Assembly: GCA_031267345.1 (NCBI GenBank)
Contig: JAIRZG010000179.1
Location: 1-14,706 of the forward strand
Length of the DNA: 14,706 nucleotides
DNA from: Zoogloeaceae bacterium
GTDB taxonomy: Bacteria; Pseudomonadota; Gammaproteobacteria; Burkholderiales; Rhodocyclaceae
Reading direction: 5' to 3'
Part shown: piece after piece, positions 1 to 7,753 of the stretch
Layout: each line of letters starts with the position of its first letter
Position numbering within the stretch: position 1 is the first letter of the stretch
The notes under the pieces: generated by a model
Told to the model about the DNA's origin: nothing
Database searches by the model: none
What the model saw: only the letters and a program-made list of their open reading frames with translations
Translations under genes and position numbers: made by a program

Positions 1-37
1 TGGAAGGGGTTTCTCTCCCCTCCCAAAACGGTCGCCT

Positions 38-93
38 GAAACCCCGCCCTTTAGGGCGGGGTAGGCTCCCACCGCCCTAAAGGGCGGGGTTTC
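38..93. repeat. 22-bp perfect inverted repeat with palindromic arms
   Basis: The arms 38-59 and 72-93 are exact reverse complements of each other, separated by 12 nt. Each arm also contains its own short palindrome (CCGCCCTTTAGGGCGG and CCGCCCTAAAGGGCGG), so the DNA or RNA could form either one long hairpin or two short ones. Short CCCGCCCTTTAGGGCGGG hairpins are typical of the subterminal structures of IS200/IS605-family ends, which is my best reading. A bidirectional terminator or two facing element ends are alternatives. The inverted repeat is read directly; the element assignment is inference. Confidence 0.85.
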
Positions 94-243
94 AACCGGA
101 GTTGGTTTTACGATGAAAAACCGACCCGACGCTCCTTGCTCTCCCACGGGCTTGGCGTCCCAAGGGTAAAACGAACTGCCAAGCCAGTACGACAACTTCA
201 CTCCACTTTATCCTCTTCGGAACTAGAGGGAAAAACATACAAG
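94..243 (-). mobile_element. Possible IS200/IS605 end relict (omega-RNA-like segment)
   Basis: This stretch has no credible gene; no transposase or TnpB protein is recognisable in any frame. Read on the minus strand it runs through several G-rich and short stem-forming segments (for example the GAGAGCAAGGAGCGTC stretch) and ends directly in the CCCGCCC hairpin at 38-59. That arrangement, a structured RNA-like tract followed by a GC hairpin at the terminus, resembles the 3' end of tnpB elements, where the omega-RNA scaffold lies. The assignment rests on pattern memory only, without alignment. It could instead be ordinary intergenic DNA. Confidence 0.35.
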
Positions 244-279
244 GGTTGATCAGCGGCGGCTTCGCCGCCGGTAACTTTA
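244..279 (-). repeat. Dispersed hairpin repeat, copy 1 (overlaps comEC stop)
   Basis: On the minus strand this reads AAAGTTACCGGCGGCGAAGCCG followed by CCGCTGATCAACCCT. The core 254-270 is a perfect 7-bp stem with a 3-nt loop. Apart from two compensatory changes in the stem it matches the copy at 5034-5066, which lies in opposite orientation. The TAA stop of comEC (277-279) lies inside the repeat. The hairpin follows the stop immediately and might end or stabilise the lolCD-comEC transcript, but no U-run follows, so a classical intrinsic terminator is not supported. Confidence 0.75.
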
Positions 280-2754
280 CTGTCCTCCGTCCTCTGTCCC
301 CGGATTTCCGGAATGCCAATAACGGCGCGCTTCCTGTCGCCAGCGGCGGACGGCGATGTTTTCCGGCGCGATGTCCAGAATCAGCGCGCCGTCGCGGTCG
401 GTATGCAGGAAACGCGCACCCTGGCGCGTGTAGCGTTCGACCACTTCCGGGCGCGGATGACCAAAGCGGTTGCGATAGCCGCTGGAAGCAATCGCCCATC
501 GGGCATTTACGGCGGCGACAAAAGGCGGGCTGGAAGAACTGCGGCTGCCGTGGTGCGGCACAAGAATAACCTCCGCCGCCAACGTCTCCGGATGCGCGGA
601 CAACAACTTTCTTTCATCGCGCGTATAAATGTCGCCAGTGAGCAGAACGCGCTGCCCTGGCGAAGTCTCCGTCGCGCCGACGCTGACTTTCAACAGACAA
701 CTATCGCTGTTTTCTCCCTTCAAGGACTGGTCGGGCGGCGGATGCAGGAATTCAAAGCGCGCGCCGTCCCATTCCCAGCTTTGCCCCTGACGACACAACG
801 CGCTTTCCGTCCATCTCGGCACGGATGAAACGAGTTTTTCCACGCGCGTCCCCGCGCGGATGGAGGCCATGCCACCGGAATGGTCGTTGTCGCGGTGCGA
901 CACCACCAGTGCGTCCAGTTTTGCAATGCCGCGCGCCGCGAGGTAGGGCAGGACGATTTGCGCGCCCGCGTCGCGGCCTTCTTCAGTCTGCGTCTGGCTA
1001 TCCGCCGCCGTCGGGCCGTAGCCGGGTCCGGCGTCGTAGAGCAGACGATGTTGCGCGGTTTCCAGCAATACCGCCTGACCCTGCCCGACATCCAGCACGG
1101 AAAGCCGTAGCGTCCCTGGCGCGACTTGTGGCGCGGGCGTCAGCAAGAGCGGCAGAAGCATGACCAACGCCGCGCCCTTGCCCGGCAGACCACGCGGCAT
1201 CAACAGCAGCAATACGCCGCATCCTGCCAGCGCGACGCGCCAAAGAGACGGCGCGGGCGCTTGCCAGAGCAAACCCAAAGGGCCATCCGCGAAGTATTCG
1301 AGCAGCGTCATCAGCGGCGCCAGCAAGAGATGCGTCCATTCCAGCAAGGGCAGGGCAAGCCCGGAAAGCAGCGCCGCCAGCAGGCAAAGCGGCGTAATGA
1401 CAAAACTTACCCAGGGAATCGCCAGCAAATTGGCGAGCGGCGAATTGAGCGGGAAGCGTTGAAAAAAGAAAAACAGCAGCGGCAAGGTCGCCAGCATGGC
1501 GGCCCATTGCGTATGAAAAAAAGCCTTCAGCCAGTCGTTCAAACGCTGTTTCAGGTTTTTGTCCTGCCCGTCCGTTGCTTGCCTGCGGCCTTGCAAGGCG
1601 TGCAGGCCTACCCAGCAAATCGCCGCGACCGTGCCAAACGAGAGCCAGAATCCGCTCGCCAGCACCGCCCAGGGGTCAAAGAGCACTACGCCGGCGAGCG
1701 CCAGCAGCAGGATGCGTCCTATCCCGATGCGGCGGTTGAGCACGAGGGCGAGCGCCACGATCAGCAGCATCAGCGTGGCGCGTTGGGCGGGAACGCTCAG
1801 GCCGGAAAGCAGCGCATAGCAGAGCGCCGCCAGCGCGCCGCCGACAATGGCGAAGCGTTGCGCGGGCAGCGTCAGGCAAAGTCGCGGCTGCCGTCGCCAC
1901 AGCCAGTTCAGCAACGCGCCCGCCAGCATCGCCACCAGCGTGACATGCAGACCTGACATGCTCATCAGATGCGTAGTGCCCGTGCGGTTGAAGACATTCC
2001 ACTGCGCGCGGGAGATGCCGCTCTGGTCGCCAATGACCAGCGCCGTCAGAATGCCGCCATAGGGTTTGTCGTCGCCCAGCGTTTGCAGAAAATGATCGCG
2101 CACCGTTTCGCGCAGCCGATGCACGGTCAGCATGGGCGGCCAGACGCTCATGCCGCGCAAGATCGGCGCGGGGTCATTGCGGACGTAGCCGGTGGCGCGC
2201 AGATCGCGCTCCAGAAGCCAGACTTCATAATCCATGCCGTGCGGATTGATGCGTCCGTGCGGACGTTTCAGGCGCACGGTGAATTCCTGTCGCTCTCCGG
2301 CGCGGGGCGGAGGATAGGGGTTGAGTTCGCGTTCGCGCCAGCCGCGCGTATAAAAACTCAGCCACAGGCGCGAAGGAATCCGCGCCTGTGGCGTCAGCAC
2401 TTCTTCCACCTGCAAGACAAAGCGCACCCCGCGCTCAAAGCGTAGCGGCAGGGACGCCACCACGCCGACCACGCGCACATCCTGCCCTTCCCACGCGACG
2501 GGCAGTTCATCGGCAAGCCGCCACTCCGCCCGCTGCGCCGCCCAACCATAACCCGCCGTCAAGCCCGCGCCAAACGCCAGTAGGAACGCGCCGCCGCGAA
2601 AAACAGGGCGGACGCAGATGACGAAAAGCGCGCCGCAAAAACCACCCAACCCCGCCAATATCCAGACCCACGCCGCCTGCGGCAAGTCCGCCTGCGTCTG
2701 CAAGGCGCAAACGCCCAACGCGAAAGCCGATAAAAACGCGCCAAACAGGAACAC
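277..2754 (-). CDS. comEC: ComEC/Rec2 family DNA uptake channel protein
   Basis: ComEC is the inner-membrane channel that carries single-stranded DNA into the cytoplasm during natural transformation. The 825-residue product has the full family layout: N-terminal membrane segments and a DUF4131-like soluble domain (about residues 1-190), the polytopic Competence domain (about 230-510, with the family signature around MSMSGLHVTL), and a C-terminal metallo-beta-lactamase-like domain (about 550-790). The latter shows the metal motif SHRDNDHSGG near residue 618, LLTGD, and VPHHGSRSS. The start is GTG, 3 nt after the lolD stop, with GGGGTG just upstream, so it is the last gene of the lolC-lolD-comEC operon. 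Length is normal. The last dozen residues (SGNPGTEDGGQ) are encoded by low-complexity repeat DNA and are probably not conserved. Function is well supported; whether the host is competent is unknown. Confidence 0.95.
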   Translation of the reverse strand: MFLFGAFLSAFALGVCALQTQADLPQAAWVWILAGLGGFCGALFVICVRPVFRGGAFLLAFGAGLTAGYGWAAQRAEWRLADELPVAWEGQDVRVVGVVASLPLRFERGVRFVLQVEEVLTPQARIPSRLWLSFYTRGWRERELNPYPPPRAGERQEFTVRLKRPHGRINPHGMDYEVWLLERDLRATGYVRNDPAPILRGMSVWPPMLTVHRLRETVRDHFLQTLGDDKPYGGILTALVIGDQSGISRAQWNVFNRTGTTHLMSMSGLHVTLVAMLAGALLNWLWRRQPRLCLTLPAQRFAIVGGALAALCYALLSGLSVPAQRATLMLLIVALALVLNRRIGIGRILLLALAGVVLFDPWAVLASGFWLSFGTVAAICWVGLHALQGRRQATDGQDKNLKQRLNDWLKAFFHTQWAAMLATLPLLFFFFQRFPLNSPLANLLAIPWVSFVITPLCLLAALLSGLALPLLEWTHLLLAPLMTLLEYFADGPLGLLWQAPAPSLWRVALAGCGVLLLLMPRGLPGKGAALVMLLPLLLTPAPQVAPGTLRLSVLDVGQGQAVLLETAQHRLLYDAGPGYGPTAADSQTQTEEGRDAGAQIVLPYLAARGIAKLDALVVSHRDNDHSGGMASIRAGTRVEKLVSSVPRWTESALCRQGQSWEWDGARFEFLHPPPDQSLKGENSDSCLLKVSVGATETSPGQRVLLTGDIYTRDERKLLSAHPETLAAEVILVPHHGSRSSSSPPFVAAVNARWAIASSGYRNRFGHPRPEVVERYTRQGARFLHTDRDGALILDIAPENIAVRRWRQEARRYWHSGNPGTEDGGQ

Positions 2755-2757
2755 GCT

Positions 2758-3510
2758 TCACCCCATAACCGAAGCGTCCGCAACGGATTCCTTTCCGGCA
2801 ACTTGCGCTGACGCCTGTTCCCTGAACCGGCCATCAACCAGATGGCAGACGCCATCCATGCGGCTTGCCAGATCCAGATCATGCGTCACCACAATCAGGC
2901 TGGCGTGGCGTTCGCGGGTCTGGGAGAGCAGCAGGTCGAACACCTGCCGCGCCGTATGCCCATCGAGGTTGCCGGTGGGTTCGTCCGCCAGAATGCAGGC
3001 GGGGCGCGTCACCAGGGCGCGGGCGATGGCCGCCCTCTGGCGTTCGCCGCCGGAAAGCTCGCCAGGACGATGCGTCAGGCGCTCGCCCAGACCCACGGCG
3101 ACCAGCATTTCTTCGGCTGCCGCGCGCGCCTTTTCGCGGGTGACCCGGCGAATCCACAGCGGCATGGCGACGTTATCCAGCGCGGAAAATTCCGGCAGGA
3201 GGTGGTGAAACTGATAAATGAATCCCAGATGGCGGTTGCGCCAGTCGCCGCGCGCGCTTTCCGTCTGCGTGGAAAAATCCTCTCCCATCAGGCGCACCGT
3301 GCCTGTATCCGGCGTATCCAGTCCGCCCAGAAGGTGCAACAGGGTGCTTTTGCCGGAGCCGGACGCGCCGACGATGGCCCGCGTTTCTCCGGCATTCACC
3401 TGCAAATCCACATCGGTCAGCACGGTCAGCGCGTTTTTGCCTTCGCGGAAGGTCTTGCCCAAATGCTGGCAGGCCAGCACTTCGTCGCGGTTGCGGATAG
3501 TCTCATTCAT
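2758..3510 (-). CDS. lolD: Lipoprotein-releasing ABC transporter ATPase LolD
   Basis: LolD is the ATPase of the LolCDE complex, which extracts mature lipoproteins from the inner membrane and hands them to LolA for transport to the outer membrane. All ABC motifs are present: Walker A GASGSGKST (48-56), Q-loop glutamine at 100, signature LSGGE (152-156), Walker B ILADEP (173-178) followed by TGNLD, and the switch histidine in VVTHD (210). The FHHLLPEFSALDNVAMP stretch after the Q-loop is typical of LolD and separates it from MacB-type ATPases. The ATG overlaps the 3' end of lolC by 8 nt, so the two are translationally coupled, as expected for partners of one complex. Length (250 aa) is usual, with a slightly long C-terminus after residue 230. 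Confidence 0.96.
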   Translation of the reverse strand: MNETIRNRDEVLACQHLGKTFREGKNALTVLTDVDLQVNAGETRAIVGASGSGKSTLLHLLGGLDTPDTGTVRLMGEDFSTQTESARGDWRNRHLGFIYQFHHLLPEFSALDNVAMPLWIRRVTREKARAAAEEMLVAVGLGERLTHRPGELSGGERQRAAIARALVTRPACILADEPTGNLDGHTARQVFDLLLSQTRERHASLIVVTHDLDLASRMDGVCHLVDGRFREQASAQVAGKESVADASVMG

Positions 3511-4741
3511 AACGCAGCGCCTCCGCCGGTTGCAGGCGCGAAGCCCGCCAGCTTGGGTACAGGGTCGCCAGCAAGGCCAGCGCGAAGGCGATTCCGGTTA
3601 CGGTAAACACGTCGCCCCATTGCAGGTCGGAAGGCAGTTGCGAGATGTAATACACGTCCTTGGCGAGGATTTGCGTACCCAGCAATCGCTCGATCCACGG
3701 CACCACTACGTCGATGTTGAGCGCCAGGCTCACGCCTCCGATCACGCCCAGCAACAGGCCGACGCAGCCGATCAGGGCGCCCTGGATGATGAAGATGACC
3801 ATGATGCCGCCGGGTCTCGCGCCCAGCGTTCGCAGGATGGCGATGTCAGCTTCCTTGTCAGTGACCGCCATCACCAGCGTGGAGACGATATTGAAGGCCG
3901 CTACCGCCACAATCAGCGAGAGGATGATGAACATCATGTTTTTCTCGATCTGCACGGCGCGGAAAAAATTGGCGTGGCTTCGCGTCCAGTCGGTCAGGTA
4001 AGCGTCCACGCGCAGCATTTTCGCCAGATCGCGGGTGACGCGCGGCGCGGCAAAAAGATCGGTGATTTTCAGGCGTACGCCGCTCACGGCGTCTTCCAGC
4101 CGGTAGAGGCGTTGCGCGTCCTCCAGATGCATCAGCGCCAGGCCGGAATCGTATTCAAACATGCCCGCCTCGAAAACGCCGACCACGGTAAACGTCTTCA
4201 TGCGCGGCGTCATGCCCAGCGGCGTCGCCATGCCCTGCGGCGCAATCACCGTCACCTTGTCGCCCGTCTGCACCCGCAGGGCGCGCGCCACCTCCACGCC
4301 CAGCACCAGGCCGAATCCGCCGGAACGCAGGTCGGCGAGTTTGCCCGCCCGCATGTGTCCGGCAAAGTCCGCCACTTTTTCTTCTTCTGTCGGCAATATC
4401 CCGCGCACCAGAACGCCGCGCACTTCCTGATTCGCCGCAAGCATGGATTGCGCTTGCACATAGGGCGCCGCCGCCAGCGCCAGCGGATGCGTCACCGCCG
4501 TTTCAGCCACCTCCCGCCATCCCCGCAGGCGTCCTTCCGCGCCTTCAATCTGCACATGCGCGGCGACGCCGAGAATGCGCGTCCGCAATTCCTTCTGAAA
4601 ACCGTTCATGACGGAAAGCACCACAATCAGCGCCGTAACGCCCAGCGCCACGCCCAGAATGGAACTGAACGAAATGAAGGAAATAAAATGATTGCGCCGC
4701 CGGGCGCGGGTATAACGCAGGCCAATGAGAATTTCGTACAT
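3503..4741 (-). CDS. lolC: Lipoprotein-releasing ABC permease LolC/LolE family
   Basis: This is the membrane subunit that pairs with LolD to release outer-membrane lipoproteins. The product begins MYEILIGLRYTRARRRNHFI, the hallmark N-terminus of LolC/E, followed by the first membrane helix (SSILGVALGVTALIVVLSV). A large periplasmic domain (about residues 50-270) comes next, then three further helices in the C-terminal FtsX-like domain. I chose the ATG at 4741: the upstream in-frame TTG at 4756 adds five residues not expected in the family. With this start the protein has 412 residues, a normal length. No second LolC/E gene lies next to it; many betaproteobacteria have only one such permease, which would act as a homodimer. 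No clear Shine-Dalgarno is visible before the ATG. It is the first gene of the lolC-lolD-comEC operon. Confidence 0.94.
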   Translation of the reverse strand: MYEILIGLRYTRARRRNHFISFISFSSILGVALGVTALIVVLSVMNGFQKELRTRILGVAAHVQIEGAEGRLRGWREVAETAVTHPLALAAAPYVQAQSMLAANQEVRGVLVRGILPTEEEKVADFAGHMRAGKLADLRSGGFGLVLGVEVARALRVQTGDKVTVIAPQGMATPLGMTPRMKTFTVVGVFEAGMFEYDSGLALMHLEDAQRLYRLEDAVSGVRLKITDLFAAPRVTRDLAKMLRVDAYLTDWTRSHANFFRAVQIEKNMMFIILSLIVAVAAFNIVSTLVMAVTDKEADIAILRTLGARPGGIMVIFIIQGALIGCVGLLLGVIGGVSLALNIDVVVPWIERLLGTQILAKDVYYISQLPSDLQWGDVFTVTGIAFALALLATLYPSWRASRLQPAEALRYE

Positions 4742-4751
4742 GCGGACGCCA

Positions 4752-4816
4752 GTCAAAGATCAGAAGTCAGGATACCAGAAAACAGAGGACATTTGTCATA
4801 CGACGGCGAAGCCGCC
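4752..4816 (+). repeat. Dispersed hairpin repeat, copy 2 (degenerate)
   Basis: The unit starts with GTCAAAGATCAGAAGTCAGGA (4752 onward) and ends with the stem CGACGGC-GAA-GCCGCC (4801-4816). It has the same two-part layout and orientation as the copy at 5005-5066. The stem here has one mismatch (GACGGC against GCCGCC), suggesting decay. It lies directly upstream of the lolC start. Confidence 0.6.
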
Positions 4817-5004
4817 AGATACCTTGCTGTCTTTCGTCACCCGATATATCGCCGCGCGGTTGCTTTGGGAAAAACAGCGGGTGGCGGTTTTGTCAGGGGA
4901 ACCACAGGTAGTTCCGGCGTTCGGCGGGGGCAAATGCCGGTCTCCTCCCGCTCTGCGGTATGCATGACGACCAGCGCGGAAACGGGGGGTTTTGTACATC
5001 AGGA

Positions 5005-5066
5005 GTCAAAGGTCAGGGATCAGGAATCGAAAAAGTTACCGACGGCGAAGCCGTCGCTGATCAACC
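5005..5066 (+). repeat. Dispersed hairpin repeat, copy 3
   Basis: GTCAAAGGTCAGGGATCAGGAATCG (5005-5029) is followed by AAAGTTACCGACGGCGAAGCCG and TCGCTGATCAACCCT. The stem 5040-5046/5050-5056 is perfect with loop GAA. The right half matches copy 1 (244-279, opposite orientation) over about 33 nt with only paired stem changes; the left half matches copy 2. Compensatory stem changes suggest the hairpin itself is maintained. Confidence 0.75.
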
Positions 5067-5089
5067 CTCTCCCCCCTCGTGGGGGAGAG
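5067..5089. terminator. GC-rich hairpin downstream of res
   Basis: CTCTCCCCC (5067-5075) pairs perfectly with GGGGGAGAG (5081-5089) around a 5-nt loop. It lies 54 nt beyond the res stop codon and could end the mod-res transcript. No U-run follows on the minus strand, so it may be a Rho-dependent stop, a processing barrier or simply part of the neighbouring repeat. Confidence 0.4.
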
Positions 5090-5142
5090 TTGGAGAGAGG
5101 GGGGCTTCTTCCGATCAGAAAAGGCGGGAACGGCAGGTAGTT

Positions 5143-7752
5143 TCAAGGGGGAAAAGCGCCTTGACTGATTTTTTCCTTTATTTGTTCCGCTACCGTTTTT
5201 CCGTTTTTGTTCTTGACGGCAAGAAGGAACAAGCCTTTGCCTTTGGCGTGTTTTTCCCATAGTTCGCCGATAAGGACTTTTTCTTTGGTATCCGGGGTTT
5301 CGGCAAGATGAGCGCCTTTGTACTCGACTACCAATATACGGCCATCGTTGAGCATGGCTGCAAAATCGGGATAGAAGAAATCTGATGACGTGGGTAATTT
5401 GAAAGAGGCAGGATGTCTTGCGACATTGCGGAGCCAAAACCTTATTTGCGGTTCCGCGTCCATGGCCTTGGCGCATTGAAATTCCTCTCCGGTTTCGCCA
5501 CCGTCCATGATGGGGACTTTATTGTTTCCCAAAAAGTGTTTGGCGAATTTGTAGCTGCCTTGATAACACAATTCTCCATCGTACATTTTCTCCGTAAAGG
5601 AAAAACCATTTTCAAAGTCAAGCTCTTTTCTCGTTTCTCGCTCAAACAGTTCAAACGCCTTGTTTTTTACCCGCTGCCGGGCGGCGGTGATTTTTGCCAA
5701 AAGCTTGTTTAACAATGCGTATTTGGCAATCACCAGATTGGCAAGGGTGATTTTGCGGGTATCCGTAAGATATTCGATATTCCGGCGCAGCCATTCCAGC
5801 ATTTGCGGTTGCGGTATGTCCTGCTGCCGTAGTTTGCGGTCAAGCCAGTAAACAAGGTTGGCGGGCGTCCATATGTCCGTGTCGGAAAGGTGGGACAAAA
5901 ACGGTTGATTCCCCGCATAGGCGTATTTGAGGCGGTCGCCGTCTATGTCAATATAAAATCCTTTCCCGGATTCTTCAATCTTGAATTCAGCCTCATCAAG
6001 ACGGGGCGGGGCGTATTCCGTTATGTTCCAGTCAAAGGTTTCAAAAATGATTTCAGGGGTGGCGAACAATAATTTGCCCTGGGTTTCAAACATAAGCCGG
6101 GGAGCGATGAATTCAATACCTTGCGAAGCGGGGGATGGCATGGTATCGGTTTTTTTATAGGCCGTAAATTTCCATTTCAGGTCAGCGGCTTCGTCTGAAG
6201 AAATTTTACCGCAAATCGCGTCTATATCTTCTTCGGTTGTTTCCAGAGTAAAAAGCAAGGTATTATTGTTTTCGATCTTCAGTGTAGACGGAACATCGGA
6301 GATTTCGATTTTTCCACTTACTATGAACTGATTGAAAGGCGCATTCCAGTTCGGGTTCAAGTCCTGGGTTTTGGGTTGCTCCTGTTGAATCGTCGCTTGC
6401 GCTTCGCCATTGTCAAAACCTTTGTTGATGAGTTTTTCAGTAAGCGCGGCGGCGGCTTCCCCAAAATGCGGGGAAACCACATAGGCATAAGCCTTGTTGA
6501 GCATGGGGGATTTCCGGGTTTTGGCGTAGGGCATACGCATTACCCGGCCTAAAAGCTGTGTTATCGACGTATCGCTTTTTACATTGGCGAGGGAACAAAG
6601 GATATAGGCGAAACTGCAATCCCATCCTTCCTTGAGGGCTTCCACGGTAATGATATAGCGGGTTGGCTCATTGGGGTTGAATATATCGATACCGTCCAGT
6701 TCCTTTTGATCGCCGGTGGCTATTTTTATCTGATTTCCCGGCAAACCCGCTGTGTCCACAAGGTAGTTTTTCAAGACTTCTACGCTAACTTCCTTGTCTT
6801 TGCTCTGCGCCTGAAACAAGACGATAGGCCGGATATATTTGTTTTCCTTTTCGGCTTCCTTTTCCAGTTCAGCCCGGCGGGTGATGGCTTCGTCTACGGC
6901 GGGTTCCCAACCGGAATGTTCCACAAGCGCAATCGGAAGTTTTATCATTTCTTCCACCTTCAATTCCGTTGCGCACACGTTGTAAAGGGTGTTGTTTTTC
7001 TCCCTCGGCGTGGCAGTGAATTCAATGACCGCCGACGGGTTTATCCGCCGTAATGTTTCCTGGGATAAATCGGTAACGACCTTGTGGGCTTCGTCCACAA
7101 TCATCAGGGGGCAATGGTAGTGTAACAGATTGGCAAATGAATATTTTGGGCGGTCTTGTTCCTTCCGCTGTTCCATGTCGGTAAACCTGACCGCTTGCAT
7201 TTTTGCAAAATGGGGTTCAAGGTTTTCATTGTCCCGGTACACGTTGTATTTGCTGGTGTCCTCTTTCACGAAGGATTGCATGGTGGAAACGATGATACAG
7301 GCATTTTCTGAAATATCATCGGGCCTGATATTGAATTTTTCGTCAAGGTCAAAGACCTGGACCTTTCCGGCAAACTGGTCATCGAGAGTCTGGCGGTAGG
7401 GGTGGCGGGGATTTTTCAGGGCTTCGGCGGTCTGCCTTCTGATGGTGTCCGACGGCGCAAACCACAGGACCAGGGGATATTCTTTCTCGCACCAGGTTTC
7501 GCTAACTATCTTGACCGCGTGGGCGGCAATGATGGTCTTGCCGCCTCCGGTGGGGACTTTGAGGCATACGCGCGGGGTATTGGGTATGTTGTCCCATGCG
7601 CTGTAGCCGTTTTTCAACGCGGCAAGCCGGGCGGCAATTTCCGGTTCCGAGGTGATTTTTTTGAAAGCCTCCGCAGGGCCCGCTATGCGGCATTGCTCGA
7701 AAAATGACTTGAGGACGTTCAAGGTATTGCGCTGGTAGGTTTTGAGTTCCAT
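5143..7752 (-). CDS. res: Type III restriction enzyme, Res (helicase/endonuclease) subunit
   Basis: Res is the ATP-dependent translocase and nuclease of a type III restriction-modification system; with Mod it cuts DNA that carries unmethylated sites. The 869-residue product shows a superfamily 2 helicase core: Walker A PTGGGKT (67-73), DEAH box VDEAH (219-223), motif III FTATP (245-249), and motif VI QLLGRVMRMP (399-408). A C-terminal PD-(D/E)XK nuclease domain has YPDF (Asp about 796) and VVEYKG (Glu about 810, Lys about 812). The domain order and the presence of every catalytic residue argue for an active enzyme. The ATG begins 1 nt after the mod stop (TGA-C-ATG) with no strong ribosome site, so translation is probably coupled to mod. 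The length is shorter than EcoP15I Res (about 970) but within the range of the family. Confidence 0.95.
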   Translation of the reverse strand: MELKTYQRNTLNVLKSFFEQCRIAGPAEAFKKITSEPEIAARLAALKNGYSAWDNIPNTPRVCLKVPTGGGKTIIAAHAVKIVSETWCEKEYPLVLWFAPSDTIRRQTAEALKNPRHPYRQTLDDQFAGKVQVFDLDEKFNIRPDDISENACIIVSTMQSFVKEDTSKYNVYRDNENLEPHFAKMQAVRFTDMEQRKEQDRPKYSFANLLHYHCPLMIVDEAHKVVTDLSQETLRRINPSAVIEFTATPREKNNTLYNVCATELKVEEMIKLPIALVEHSGWEPAVDEAITRRAELEKEAEKENKYIRPIVLFQAQSKDKEVSVEVLKNYLVDTAGLPGNQIKIATGDQKELDGIDIFNPNEPTRYIITVEALKEGWDCSFAYILCSLANVKSDTSITQLLGRVMRMPYAKTRKSPMLNKAYAYVVSPHFGEAAAALTEKLINKGFDNGEAQATIQQEQPKTQDLNPNWNAPFNQFIVSGKIEISDVPSTLKIENNNTLLFTLETTEEDIDAICGKISSDEAADLKWKFTAYKKTDTMPSPASQGIEFIAPRLMFETQGKLLFATPEIIFETFDWNITEYAPPRLDEAEFKIEESGKGFYIDIDGDRLKYAYAGNQPFLSHLSDTDIWTPANLVYWLDRKLRQQDIPQPQMLEWLRRNIEYLTDTRKITLANLVIAKYALLNKLLAKITAARQRVKNKAFELFERETRKELDFENGFSFTEKMYDGELCYQGSYKFAKHFLGNNKVPIMDGGETGEEFQCAKAMDAEPQIRFWLRNVARHPASFKLPTSSDFFYPDFAAMLNDGRILVVEYKGAHLAETPDTKEKVLIGELWEKHAKGKGLFLLAVKNKNGKTVAEQIKEKISQGAFPP

Positions 7753-7753
7753 G

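Larger units (their letters stand above)
4742..5142. other. Non-coding, repeat-rich junction between lolC and res
   Basis: About 400 bp with no credible gene; the frames that stay open have compositions like translated repeats. It holds two direct copies of the dispersed repeat (4752-4816 and 5005-5066) and a GC-rich hairpin (5067-5089). The middle part, 4817-5004, has several short inverted repeats, for example GGAAC 4898-4902 with GTTCC 4911-4915 and CCGGC 4914-4918 with GCCGG 4936-4940, but nothing I can assign to a known RNA. It must also contain the promoter of lolC, which I cannot pinpoint. It marks the downstream edge of the restriction-modification island. Confidence 0.6.

Noticed and set aside
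1126..1956. Gln/Arg-rich open frame on the plus strand
   Set aside because: Antisense to the membrane part of comEC; the composition is the usual complement of Leu/Ala-rich coding DNA.
4796..4999. 67-residue open frame on the minus strand between lolC and res
   Set aside because: No ribosome site, low-complexity composition, and its end lies in repeat copy 2.
3218..5140. Open frame of 640 codons on the plus strand
   Set aside because: It lies antisense to lolC and lolD, which have full family motifs; its Gln/His/Arg-rich composition is that of a shadow in GC-rich DNA.
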